The notes under the pieces are model-generated. The model was not told the DNA's origin, did not search any database, and saw only the letters and a program-made list of their open reading frames with translations. Shown here in pieces: positions 38,277 to 46,580 of a stretch of 64,000 bases of DNA; positions within the stretch are counted from its first letter, which is position 1; every line of letters begins with the position of its first letter. Source of the stretch: Bacteroidales bacterium (GTDB lineage: Bacteria > Bacteroidota > Bacteroidia > Bacteroidales > TTA-H9). The stretch is taken from positions 1 through 64,000 of the forward strand of contig JAQVCV010000004.1 of assembly GCA_028689615.1 (NCBI GenBank), read 5' to 3'. The translations under genes and the position numbers were made by a program.

Positions 38277-39743
38277 TTAAATGTTAAAGAGACTGAGCCT
38301 GATAGAAAACTGCATCACTATATGCAATCCATACGACAAACCAACTCTCACCAGAAGGATGGCCAACAAAGTGGCCACGGCCCAAATGAAACTTACACGG
38401 TAGTTGGTTTTGCGATGCGAAACGGTTGCCGGACGTGCATTCCTGTTGAAAAACATGGCTACAGCCATCACTCCCAGGGTTGAAGCAATAATTGCATCGT
38501 AAATCAGGATGTTGGAATGTTGTGGTGGTCGGTTGGGAATGCGCAGCAAAAGCAACAAACCAGAACCAACTATCCAGGGAACTACTACCTGACTGATAAT
38601 GAAAATTACCCTGTTCTCGCTTCTAATGCGCTGAGGCTTCCCGGCTGTGGCTAAAAGCCACGGAACCACGTAATATCCGGCAAAACCCAGTATAGATAGG
38701 AATATCAGCGATATCAAGATTTTCATCACCATACCCATAAACATCCAGTTGGCTACATAGCCAAATCCCTGATCGGTAATTACTCCCGCAGCAAACCCCC
38801 CGAAGAAAAAATTAAATAAATGAAACGATAGCCATAAAAAAAACAACCTGTTGAAGCCCCTCACCACTTTTTTCCTGATCAGATAGAAATAGGTAAATAC
38901 CCCGGCTAACAGCGAAAAAAATGGACCAGCAAGGGTGATAACGATGATATTCAACGAATTCCATTTTGCTGAAGCATTTCCTATCGGAAACATCACTTCA
39001 TAATAGTACAGAACTGAATCAATATCATAAAAGGAAGCCACGACAACCACTGCCAATTGATAGAGCAACCATGCAAACAAACCCGATGCAATAAAAACCA
39101 CGAGCGAACTAAGAGTAAAACTACCTTCCTCCAGCCATTTCACCGTCATTTTTGGTTTCTCTGACACCACACCGCTGTTAAGAAACGGATCGTAGGGCAT
39201 ATCACGCAGATACAGTTTGTAGAGAAAATTCTCCCACGTTGGGCGCCATTCATGGGGTAAATAGTTCCAAATTCTGCTACTCTGAGTTTTGGGCTTCCGG
39301 GCAACCTTTTTGCGTAACGACCTCTTTTTGGCAGAAACTGGTTGAAAGGGCTGGCCTTCCTGAGGTTGCTGACCTGGAAAGTAATTAGCATCTGGCCTTG
39401 AGAAGTCTTTCGATTTCAACCTTTTTTTTCGAGGAGCTTTTTTCGTGTGTTTAAAACCTTCAAAGGCTTCTAAGACTGATGCAACCACTTGATTAAGGCT
39501 ATCTAAACCGCCCCCTTTCTTCTTTTTCTTTGCTTTCCGCTTGTGATGCACCCTTCCAGGTTCATTTCCTGCTTTAATGTCGGTGGCTGGTTGGTTGTCA
39601 TGATTCAATGCCTTTTGCCACAATTCCTGTTGTGGCCGCTCGCGGTGAGGCTTTCGGAATGAATCATTTCTTCCTAACAGTTGGTTAAACCACCTGTCGA
39701 TGGCATTAGAAGAGTTGTTGGAATACTTGGATGATTTGGACAT
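38277..39743 (-). CDS. Polytopic membrane protein with a long basic N-terminal domain, function unknown
   Basis: A 488-residue protein in two parts. Residues 1-160 are hydrophilic and strongly basic (KAKKKKKGG, KAPRKKRLKS, KKRSLRKKVARK) and probably disordered. Residues about 200-480 hold eight or so membrane helices, including FHLFNFFFGGFAAGVITDQG near 305. The layout is distantly reminiscent of membrane-embedded M50-like proteins, but no HExxH motif was found, so no enzyme function is claimed. The basic arm could bind nucleic acid, ribosomes or acidic lipid. Confidence 0.7.
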   Translation of the reverse strand: MSKSSKYSNNSSNAIDRWFNQLLGRNDSFRKPHRERPQQELWQKALNHDNQPATDIKAGNEPGRVHHKRKAKKKKKGGGLDSLNQVVASVLEAFEGFKHTKKAPRKKRLKSKDFSRPDANYFPGQQPQEGQPFQPVSAKKRSLRKKVARKPKTQSSRIWNYLPHEWRPTWENFLYKLYLRDMPYDPFLNSGVVSEKPKMTVKWLEEGSFTLSSLVVFIASGLFAWLLYQLAVVVVASFYDIDSVLYYYEVMFPIGNASAKWNSLNIIVITLAGPFFSLLAGVFTYFYLIRKKVVRGFNRLFFLWLSFHLFNFFFGGFAAGVITDQGFGYVANWMFMGMVMKILISLIFLSILGFAGYYVVPWLLATAGKPQRIRSENRVIFIISQVVVPWIVGSGLLLLLRIPNRPPQHSNILIYDAIIASTLGVMAVAMFFNRNARPATVSHRKTNYRVSFIWAVATLLAILLVRVGLSYGLHIVMQFSIRLSLFNI

Positions 39744-39831
39744 TCTTTGAGCTAATTATTAAACTACTGAAAAAAACTATCAGACAAAACATGCCTTGTT
39801 ACAGCCGTTAGTAATCAATACTAGTACTTTA

Positions 39832-41208
39832 TCAACTATTCAACTCATTGTAGAGTTTTCCGAACGATTTCTGCGCTACTTTAGGCAAAACGCGCTGGCT
39901 GCCCCACAATTTCCCCGCGAATTGCTTGATGACGAAATTTTTTGTGGCAGATCCGGGCATATCCATCAAGTATCGACTCATAAACATCCGTTTGGAAAGT
40001 TTCATACCCCTGCGCCATGAAGCGGAGGTATAACCTGCTTCTACTGCATCTTTTCTATTCTGCAGCAACAAGTTGTGTAAGGGTATTTTTACCGGGCAAA
40101 CCTCGGTACATTTTCCACACAATGAGGAGGCAAAACTCAAATGGTTCCATTTTTCAAGACCTTTCATATGAGGTGTGATTACAGCCCCGATGGGTCCGCT
40201 GTAGGTTGTACCATAAGCATGGCCTCCTATAGTGGTATAAACCGGACATCCATTCAGGCAGGCCCCGCATCGGATGCACGACAATGCCTGACGCTGTTGT
40301 TCCTTAGCCAAAAGGGCAGATCGCCCGTTGTCGAGCAACACCACAAACATCTCACCTGGGCCGTCGGCTTCACCATCCTGTCGTGGTCCGCTTATTATAC
40401 TGTTATAGACGGTGAGCTGCTGACCAGTACCATGAGTTGCCAGTAAGGGCCAGAACAAATCAAGATCTTCGATAGATGGAATCACCTTCTCGATTCCGGC
40501 AATCACTATGTGCAACCGGGGAAATGCAAGAGACATCAAGCCGTTGCCTTCATTTTCGGTGAGTGCAACAGAGCCCGTGTCGGCAATCAGAAAATTGGCA
40601 CCGGTAACCCCACAGTCGGCTTGTAGAAATTTTTCACGCAACAGTTTTCTTACATAGGCTGTGATATCCTCGGGCTGGCTGTCGGCCGGAATGTTGAACT
40701 TCTGATTAAACAGCGATGCAACCTCTTCTTTCGACATGTGCATGGCTGGTGTAACAATATGGTAGGGTTTCTGACCAGCTTGCTGAACAATGTACTCACC
40801 CAAATCGGTTTCAACCACCTCTATCTTTTTCTGCTTCAAGGCCGCGTTCAATTCAATCTCCTCGGTTATCATCGACTTCGATTTCACAACCTTTCTAACG
40901 TCGTACTTTTTCATGACAGCCAAAACCTCGTCGATGGCTTCTCGGGCATCCTGAGCCCAGATTACTTTACCCCCTCTTGCGGTAAAGCGGGCTTCAAACT
41001 CAATCAAATATTTATCAAGATCATTTATTGTCCGGTATTTTATACTACCTGCCCTGCTGCGTGCTAAATCGAGGTTGCTGTATTGCAACATGCCACGCTT
41101 TACCGCCTGGTCGTAACGCGAAATATTGTGCGATAGTTTTACATAATGCTCATTATCAGCAGACTTTTTTTCCGAATCGTGTTTGAAGGTTTCACTGATT
41201 TCGCTCAT
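39832..41208 (-). CDS. LutB/LldF-like iron-sulfur protein
   Basis: A 458-residue cytoplasmic protein of the LutB family from L-lactate oxidation. The N-terminal two thirds form a LUD domain (VVKSKSMITEEIELNAAL near 110; VTGANFLIADTGSVALTENEGN near 210). The C-terminal third has two 4Fe-4S motifs, CIRCGACLNGCP near 305 and CGKCTEVCP near 360. The LutA (CCG) and LutC partners usually beside lutB are not in this window. Start at MSEISETFKHD, ten codons inside a longer frame, because the extension is poorly typed. Confidence 0.85.
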   Translation of the reverse strand: MSEISETFKHDSEKKSADNEHYVKLSHNISRYDQAVKRGMLQYSNLDLARSRAGSIKYRTINDLDKYLIEFEARFTARGGKVIWAQDAREAIDEVLAVMKKYDVRKVVKSKSMITEEIELNAALKQKKIEVVETDLGEYIVQQAGQKPYHIVTPAMHMSKEEVASLFNQKFNIPADSQPEDITAYVRKLLREKFLQADCGVTGANFLIADTGSVALTENEGNGLMSLAFPRLHIVIAGIEKVIPSIEDLDLFWPLLATHGTGQQLTVYNSIISGPRQDGEADGPGEMFVVLLDNGRSALLAKEQQRQALSCIRCGACLNGCPVYTTIGGHAYGTTYSGPIGAVITPHMKGLEKWNHLSFASSLCGKCTEVCPVKIPLHNLLLQNRKDAVEAGYTSASWRRGMKLSKRMFMSRYLMDMPGSATKNFVIKQFAGKLWGSQRVLPKVAQKSFGKLYNELNS

Positions 41209-41252
41209 AGTATAGAGTAAGTGTTTACAGTTCAGCAACTATATTTTGGTTT

Positions 41253-41687
41253 CTATATCTTTTCAACCCGCTTCTGGTGACGTCCACCTTCAAATGGAGT
41301 CTCAAGAAATGCTTTCAATATGAGGATAGCCTCATCAGTTGTCAGGAATCTGGCACCCATCGCTAAAACATTCGCATTGTTATGCATTCGCGATAATTGT
41401 GCTAGTTCTGAATTATGACACAAAGCACAACGCACGCCTTTATGCTTGTTTGCAACAATACTTACGCCTATTCCACTACCACAAATAACAACAGCCCTCT
41501 CGTGTGTTCCAGCAGCAACTGCCTCAGCCATGGGATGAACCACATCAGGGTAATCCATGCTTGCTTCTGAATGAGTTCCATAATCTACAGTGCGGTAACC
41601 TGCTTGTTCAAGCCATTGTTTCACACTTTCTTTCAGTTTATATCCGGCATGATCTGCCGCGAGTGCTAAAATTTCCGAATTTTGCAT
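41253..41687 (-). CDS. rpiB: Ribose 5-phosphate isomerase B
   Basis: A 144-residue RpiB/LacA family isomerase interconverting ribose 5-P and ribulose 5-P. LAADHAGYKLKE at the N-terminus holds the phosphate-site region; VDYGTHSEASMDYPDVV, ERAVVICGSGIGVSIVANKH (catalytic Cys in CGSGIG) and LCHNSELAQLSRMHNNANVLAMG complete the signature. Length is typical. It directly flanks the DnaA-box-rich region. Confidence 0.95.
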   Translation of the reverse strand: MQNSEILALAADHAGYKLKESVKQWLEQAGYRTVDYGTHSEASMDYPDVVHPMAEAVAAGTHERAVVICGSGIGVSIVANKHKGVRCALCHNSELAQLSRMHNNANVLAMGARFLTTDEAILILKAFLETPFEGGRHQKRVEKI

Positions 41688-42199
41688 GATTGTTGAAAAG
41701 TTTCAATCCAACAAAGGTACAGATATTTTCGTGTTGTTGTTTTGATGCTTATTATTAAATACTTATAAAATTAACGTAAACTCCATTTTTTGCTTTACTG
41801 GTTGAATTTCAAAAAACAAAAAGTTATCAACACCTCAATTGTTCATAACTCGTGGCAACTGTTAATAACCTCCTGATAACTTCCTTTCTTTTGTTGAAAA
41901 GTTTTTATGTTGCTTGACGCAGTGTTGAAAACTCTCATTTTTTCAGAAGTTATCAACAAGTTGTTAACATAAAAAGCGGGTAGAAATACCTTCATTTTAT
42001 CAACACACGGAGTTATCACCAATTGTTAATAACTTTGTTAATATTTTGTCTCGCAATAATTTAACCTGATAATTTCTGTTGATAACTTGTTAACAAGTAT
42101 TGATAACTCAGAAAAGCAAGTTTCTTTCTAAAAAGTTTTCAGACTTATCAACACCCTTTATTGTTATTATTATTTTTAAAAATTAAAAGATAAAAAAAT
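41688..42199. other. oriC: Candidate replication origin (DnaA-box cluster, AT-rich)
   Basis: A 512-bp gene-free, AT-rich stretch between divergent rpiB and nadA. TTATCAACA, one base from the E. coli DnaA box TTATCCACA, occurs exactly at 41824-41832, 41950-41958, 41997-42005 and 42145-42153, and reversed at 42077-42085. Near matches: TTATCACCA 42013-42021; reversed TTATCAATA 42098-42106; reversed TTTTCAACA 41892-41900 and 41923-41931. The right end (42156-42199) is nearly pure A/T and could be the unwinding element. By eye, plus-strand genes to the left are C- and A-rich and those to the right G- and T-rich, as expected at an origin. dnaA itself is not in the window. Confidence 0.65.
41712..41719 (-). 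promoter_or_regulatory. -7 promoter element for rpiB
   Basis: The minus strand reads TACCTTTG, 25 bases before the ATG at 41687. Confidence 0.6.
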
Positions 42200-43147
42200 A
42201 TGAACACCACTGTCTCGTTGCGTGAAACCATTCTTGAACTTAAAAACCAGTTGAACGCTGTTATTCTGGCCCATTATTATCAAATACCTGAAATACAAGA
42301 TATAGCTGACTTTATAGGTGATAGTTTGGCTCTATCTCAAAAAGCATCAGAGGTTGAGAACGATGTAATTGTATTCTGCGGGGTTCATTTCATGGCTGAA
42401 ACAGCAAAGATACTTAATCCTTCCAAGCTTGTTTTGCTTCCCGATTTACAGGCTGGTTGTTCTTTGGCAGATTCAGCACCTGCAGTCGATTTTGCGGCAT
42501 TTAAAGCACGGTATCCTGATCATGTAGTGGTTACTTATATAAACTCAACAGCTGATGTTAAAATGCTCAGTGATGTCATTTGTACTTCAGGCAACGCTGT
42601 TCAGATTGTAGAATCTTTTCCTCGCGATCAAAAGATTATTTTTGCCCCCGACAGAAATCTTGGATCGTGGATCAATAAAGTTACTGGTCGTGAAATGGTT
42701 CTTTGGAACGGCGCTTGTCATGTGCATGATCTGCTTACTACTGAAGCCATTTTAAAAATGCGACTGAACAATCCTGATGCAAAAGTGATTGCACATCCAG
42801 AATGCAACGATGCCGTGTTGCAAGTAGCTGATTATATTGGTAGTACTAATGGTATGATTCAATATGTAAAATCCGATTCGCATATGCTTTACATAGTTGC
42901 CAGCGAAACTGGTATTATTCATCAAATGCAGAAGGAGGCTCCGTTGAAGAAGTTTTTGGTGGTTCCCGCTAATGAAACTTGTTCATGCAACGATTGTCCT
43001 TATATGAAGCTTAATACGTTAGAAAAGTTGTACAATTGTATGGTACAGCAAGTGCCTCGTATAGAGTTAGCTGATGATGTTGTAGCAAGGGCTTCGCGCC
43101 CGATTCAACGAATGCTGGAGATTAGCCGAAGCGCAGGATTGGTGTGA
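42200..43147 (+). CDS. nadA: Quinolinate synthase A
   Basis: A 315-residue iron-sulfur enzyme that condenses iminoaspartate and DHAP to quinolinate in NAD synthesis. Motifs: VILAHYYQIPEIQDIADFIG-type start near residue 20; Cys ligands in FCGVHFMAETAK near 60, DVICTSGNA near 125 and NETCSCNDCPYMK near 258; HPEC near 200. Length is that of the compact NadA class. Starts at the right end of the AT-rich origin candidate, preceded by an A-rich stretch. nadB and nadC are not nearby. Confidence 0.95.
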   Translation: MNTTVSLRETILELKNQLNAVILAHYYQIPEIQDIADFIGDSLALSQKASEVENDVIVFCGVHFMAETAKILNPSKLVLLPDLQAGCSLADSAPAVDFAAFKARYPDHVVVTYINSTADVKMLSDVICTSGNAVQIVESFPRDQKIIFAPDRNLGSWINKVTGREMVLWNGACHVHDLLTTEAILKMRLNNPDAKVIAHPECNDAVLQVADYIGSTNGMIQYVKSDSHMLYIVASETGIIHQMQKEAPLKKFLVVPANETCSCNDCPYMKLNTLEKLYNCMVQQVPRIELADDVVARASRPIQRMLEISRSAGLV

Positions 43148-43148
43148 T

Positions 43149-43179
43149 TTTGGCGATTTTGCTAAAAGTATTACTTTTG
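43149..43179 (+). promoter_or_regulatory. Complete Bacteroidota promoter for tRNA-Thr
   Basis: TTTG (43149-43152), 19 bases, TACTTTTG (43172-43179): both elements at the consensus spacing. The tRNA begins 12 bases later. Confidence 0.75.
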
Positions 43180-43190
43180 CATCCGCAAAA

Positions 43191-43263
43191 GCCACTTTAG
43201 CTCAGTCGGTAGAGCAGCGCATTCGTAATGCGCGGGTCGGGGGTTCGAGTCCCCTGAGTGGCT
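43191..43263 (+). tRNA. tRNA-Thr (anticodon CGT)
   Basis: A 73-base cloverleaf: acceptor GCCACTT / GAGTGGC, D arm GCTC...GAGC, anticodon stem GCGCA / TGCGC with loop TTCGTAA (anticodon CGT), T arm GGGGG-TTCGAGT-CCCCT. CCA is not encoded. Confidence 0.95.
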
Positions 43264-43271
43264 CTTGGTTG

Positions 43272-43310
43272 TAATTAAAAAACCCCGCATAAAGCGGGGT
43301 TTTTTAATTA
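43272..43310. terminator. Bidirectional terminator (tRNA-Thr / S9 peptidase)
   Basis: A perfect 17-bp stem with arms 43272-43288 and 43294-43310 and loop ATAAA. ACCCCGC / GCGGGGT is flanked by six A on one side and six T on the other, so it works on both strands. Confidence 0.85.
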
Positions 43311-43322
43311 TAAACAATTCAT

Positions 43323-45476
43323 TTACAGGTTTCTTTTAAAGTAATCTTCAATTTTCATAATCAGATGTGCTCTGTCGGGTCCGCTTACATTATGATCGTG
43401 ACCGGGATAAATGAAATAGTCGAGCATTACCTTGTTGTTTATACAAGCCTGCACGAAACTCATACTGTTTTGCCACACGACCACGGGATCAGAGGTGCAG
43501 TGAATGATCATCAGGCGATCTGTCAATTTCTCAGCTTTTTCAATCAGGCTGGCCTTTTTATAGCCATCGGGGTTTGATTGAGGGGTGTCCATATACCTTT
43601 CGCCATACATGATTTCATAGTATTTCCAGTCGCAAACGGGTCCACCTGCCACGGCTGCTTTGAATTTTCCCGGGTTTTCTAGTAGCATGTTAATGGTCAT
43701 AAATCCACCGTAACTCCATCCGTCAACCCCTATTCGGGTTTGATCTACAAATGCATTTGAGATAAGGAAACTGTAACCCAGCATTTGATCTTCGGTTTCA
43801 ACGGTACCGCATTGACGGTGTATCGCGCTCTCGAAGTCGAAACCACGGTTCGCCGAACCTCTGTTATCAAGTGTGAAAACTACATACCCTTGTTGCGCTA
43901 AGTAGTTGAGATAGATACCTGCTCCGGCCAACCAACTGTCGGTTATCAATTGAGCATGAGGTCCTCCATAAACATATATAATTGCTGGATATTTTTTAGT
44001 AGAATCAAAATCAACAGGCTTAATCATACGGTACCACAATTCTGTACCTTCGTCGTTTTTGAGAGTTGACAGTGTAGTTTTCCCTAACCGGTAGTCTTTC
44101 AAAGGATTTTCAGCATTATAAACCAGTTTTGATTCTTTGTTTTTGGTGTTGATGAGTGCAATTTGCAAAGGTGTTTCGGTATTTGAGAATTGGTCAAGAA
44201 CGTATTTACAGTCATCAGAAAACTTTGCACTGTGCGTACCGTGTTGTTTTGATAGTAGTTGAATATTTTTATTTTTCAGATTAACACTGTAGATGTTTTT
44301 TTGCAACGGACTCTCTTTTGTTGCTGAAAAGAATACGTTTTCTCCCTTAGGGTCAGTACAATTGATGGATGTAACCATCCAGTTGCCTGTTGTTAATTGT
44401 CCCAGAAGCTTCCCATCGGTAGAATAATGGTAAATATGGTTAAAACCATCGCGTTCGCTTAACCAAAAGAATTGATCGGGAAGTTGTTTAAAAAAGAACA
44501 GACCGGATTCAGGTTCCACATATTTTGAATTTTTTTCCTCAAATAACGTACTTATGAATTCCCCGTCTTTAGCGCTGTATTTATTCATTTTCAAGTGGTT
44601 TTGATCACGATTCAAAACGCCAACATAAACAAATTCTTCCGTTTGATCCCAGGTAACCGCAGTGAGGTATTGATCGTTAAGCAGTCCTGTTTTCAAATAA
44701 GTTGTTGATCCATCTGTCAAATTATAAACCCCCAACGTTACCTGATGGCTGGTTTCTCCGGCCATTGGGTATTTAACAGGTTGAGTGGTAGAAATTCTCG
44801 TGGTAATGTCAACAATCGGGTAGTCAGGAACCATAGTTTGATCCATTCTGTAAAAGGCTAAATAATTGCCATCAGGGCTCCAAAATGTTCCGTTTTCAAT
44901 TCCAAATTCGTTGCGGTGTACGTTGTTAGCACCATAAACAATATCTGAGTTGGTTTCGTTGGTGATGGCTTTTTCTTTACCGTTATCAACTATAAAAAGA
45001 TTGTTTTTCCGCGTGAATGCTACTTTAAAAGTTTCTTTTTGAATATCAATATTCTCTGCATCATCCGGAATGGTATTAAGCACAACCGCTTGATGACTGG
45101 TCAGGTTGTAATTAACTATACGATTTTCATGGGTAAAATAGAAATTATTATCAGAAATCCAGTGAATAGATGGAAAGCGTTTGGTTTGTTTAAGTGATAA
45201 TTTCACCAGAGCCGAATTCAAATCATTTATTCTTAGCAATGTATCGGTTTTGTGTTTAAATGCTGACTCTTTAACCAAGGTCTGGTTAACAATCCATGAA
45301 TATGCATTTTGTGCAGGTACCCATTGAAGGTTTTGTAAACCTTTTGCATACAGTGACGGGTTTTGATAAGCTGCATCAGCTGGTGTTAGAAGTTTTTCTT
45401 GTGCAGATGCCACTCTCACAACAACAAATAAGCACAGCAGAAATGGAAGATAAAAGATAACGTAATTTTTTTTCAT
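43323..45476 (-). CDS. Exported S9 family prolyl peptidase (DPP IV-like)
   Basis: A 717-residue serine peptidase. Signal peptide MKKNYVIFYLPFLLCLFVVV to ASAQ. Residues about 100-480 form the beta-propeller (DPPIV_N type; SPDGNYLAFYRMD, WLSERDGFNHIYHYS). The C-terminal alpha/beta hydrolase carries the triad: Ser588 in GWSYGGF, Asp663 in CTSDPVV and His695 in PGHDHNV. PAIIYVYGGPHAQ is the usual oxyanion region. It should remove dipeptides from exported proteins or nutrients in the periplasm. Confidence 0.93.
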   Translation of the reverse strand: MKKNYVIFYLPFLLCLFVVVRVASAQEKLLTPADAAYQNPSLYAKGLQNLQWVPAQNAYSWIVNQTLVKESAFKHKTDTLLRINDLNSALVKLSLKQTKRFPSIHWISDNNFYFTHENRIVNYNLTSHQAVVLNTIPDDAENIDIQKETFKVAFTRKNNLFIVDNGKEKAITNETNSDIVYGANNVHRNEFGIENGTFWSPDGNYLAFYRMDQTMVPDYPIVDITTRISTTQPVKYPMAGETSHQVTLGVYNLTDGSTTYLKTGLLNDQYLTAVTWDQTEEFVYVGVLNRDQNHLKMNKYSAKDGEFISTLFEEKNSKYVEPESGLFFFKQLPDQFFWLSERDGFNHIYHYSTDGKLLGQLTTGNWMVTSINCTDPKGENVFFSATKESPLQKNIYSVNLKNKNIQLLSKQHGTHSAKFSDDCKYVLDQFSNTETPLQIALINTKNKESKLVYNAENPLKDYRLGKTTLSTLKNDEGTELWYRMIKPVDFDSTKKYPAIIYVYGGPHAQLITDSWLAGAGIYLNYLAQQGYVVFTLDNRGSANRGFDFESAIHRQCGTVETEDQMLGYSFLISNAFVDQTRIGVDGWSYGGFMTINMLLENPGKFKAAVAGGPVCDWKYYEIMYGERYMDTPQSNPDGYKKASLIEKAEKLTDRLMIIHCTSDPVVVWQNSMSFVQACINNKVMLDYFIYPGHDHNVSGPDRAHLIMKIEDYFKRNL

Positions 45477-45501
45477 AATAATTGAATTTTTGATAAAATA
45501 T

Positions 45502-45521
45502 GCCGGCTTGCGTAAGCCGGC
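45502..45521 (-). terminator. Probable terminator of the DUF4837 gene
   Basis: GCCGGCTT-GCGT-AAGCCGGC, a perfect 8-bp stem 10 bases after the stop at 45531. The T-tract is weak (ATATTTTAT on the minus strand). Confidence 0.55.
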
Positions 45522-45530
45522 TTTATATTA

Positions 45531-46568
45531 CTAATTATTTACATTTTCTTCATTTAGATTATTCCATCTGATACTTTGTAAGATAGCTTCCATTTGTATC
45601 ATGTAATTTCTTTTCTCTCCATTAGGGTTATAAACATAACCTTCGGCGGTTATCATTCTGTTATTGGCTTTATCGTATAAGGTGTAATTAACAAAAGGCC
45701 CACCCATAAAATCTTTTTTTATCATCCATAAACCCTTGGTTATTACTGTATATCCAGTTTCTTTCGATTCAACAACATTCCGCACGGGAGGGATTACGTC
45801 AACCGATGTTTGCATGAACGAACCATCTGTTGGGCCTTTGATATATTCAAAACCTATTGAGTCGCGCCGGGCTAATACCGATTTCATGTTAAACTGTGCT
45901 GTATCTGAATAATTTTGAGAGTACACGATGATGCCTAATTCTGTATCTTGTTTTTTTCGGTGCGCTGATTGCCTCAACCATAAAAAATTGTTTTTGTGGA
46001 TTGCAACATGAAAACTTCCAGGAATAATCATATTAATATTAAACTCTTTTTGAATGGTTTGCGATACTTCTCTGTTTGGCGACATGTTCAAAAGGTTGAG
46101 GGTACGCTCAAATTGATTTTTTTGGAATAATTCTAATATTGCTTCAGCGTATTTTCCAACAGAAGTTATGAGCGAAGAGTCGCTGTTCGCTTTCATTGTA
46201 ATAATTATCTGAGGTGTAGCCCATTTATTCCTTGTTATGTCAACCATAGGTTCGCTCACAGTTGAATCGGTTTTTAAAACCAATATTAAGCTGTGTGTGG
46301 CATACAAAGGATTGTTTTCAAACTTTTTAACAGATGCATTCAATATATCATAACGTGGTTCAGGCTGAGGCATGGCTTCCAAATATGCACCAAATACTGA
46401 TCTTAAAGTATCGCCCACTGCCCCTTCCCATTGTTGTGGCGATTCCGTTATAATTAGTAATTCAGAAGTACCTCCTGTCGATTTAGCGCTGTTCGACAGC
46501 GGATTATCGCAAGAGGAAACAACCATTATGCTAACCACACATAACAACAGATTTAGTATTTTTTTCAT
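45531..46568 (-). CDS. DUF4837 family lipoprotein
   Basis: A 345-residue Bacteroidota-specific lipoprotein. The signal ends in a lipobox (VVSSC, Cys near residue 20). The mature protein starts with a Ser-rich tether, then the DUF4837 body (GTSELLIITESPQQWEG; EPRYDILNASVKKF; VIPPVRNVVESKETGYTVIT; KDFMGGPFVNYTLYDKANNR). Function of the family is not known. The stop of the upstream LysM gene (46581) lies 13 bases before this start, so both are likely co-transcribed with roles in the envelope. Confidence 0.88.
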   Translation of the reverse strand: MKKILNLLLCVVSIMVVSSCDNPLSNSAKSTGGTSELLIITESPQQWEGAVGDTLRSVFGAYLEAMPQPEPRYDILNASVKKFENNPLYATHSLILVLKTDSTVSEPMVDITRNKWATPQIIITMKANSDSSLITSVGKYAEAILELFQKNQFERTLNLLNMSPNREVSQTIQKEFNINMIIPGSFHVAIHKNNFLWLRQSAHRKKQDTELGIIVYSQNYSDTAQFNMKSVLARRDSIGFEYIKGPTDGSFMQTSVDVIPPVRNVVESKETGYTVITKGLWMIKKDFMGGPFVNYTLYDKANNRMITAEGYVYNPNGEKRNYMIQMEAILQSIRWNNLNEENVNN

Positions 46569-46580
46569 TTTAATTATGAT

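Noticed and set aside
38277..39743. Site-2 protease (M50)
   Set aside because: No HExxH or NPxG/LDG motif was found in the membrane part.
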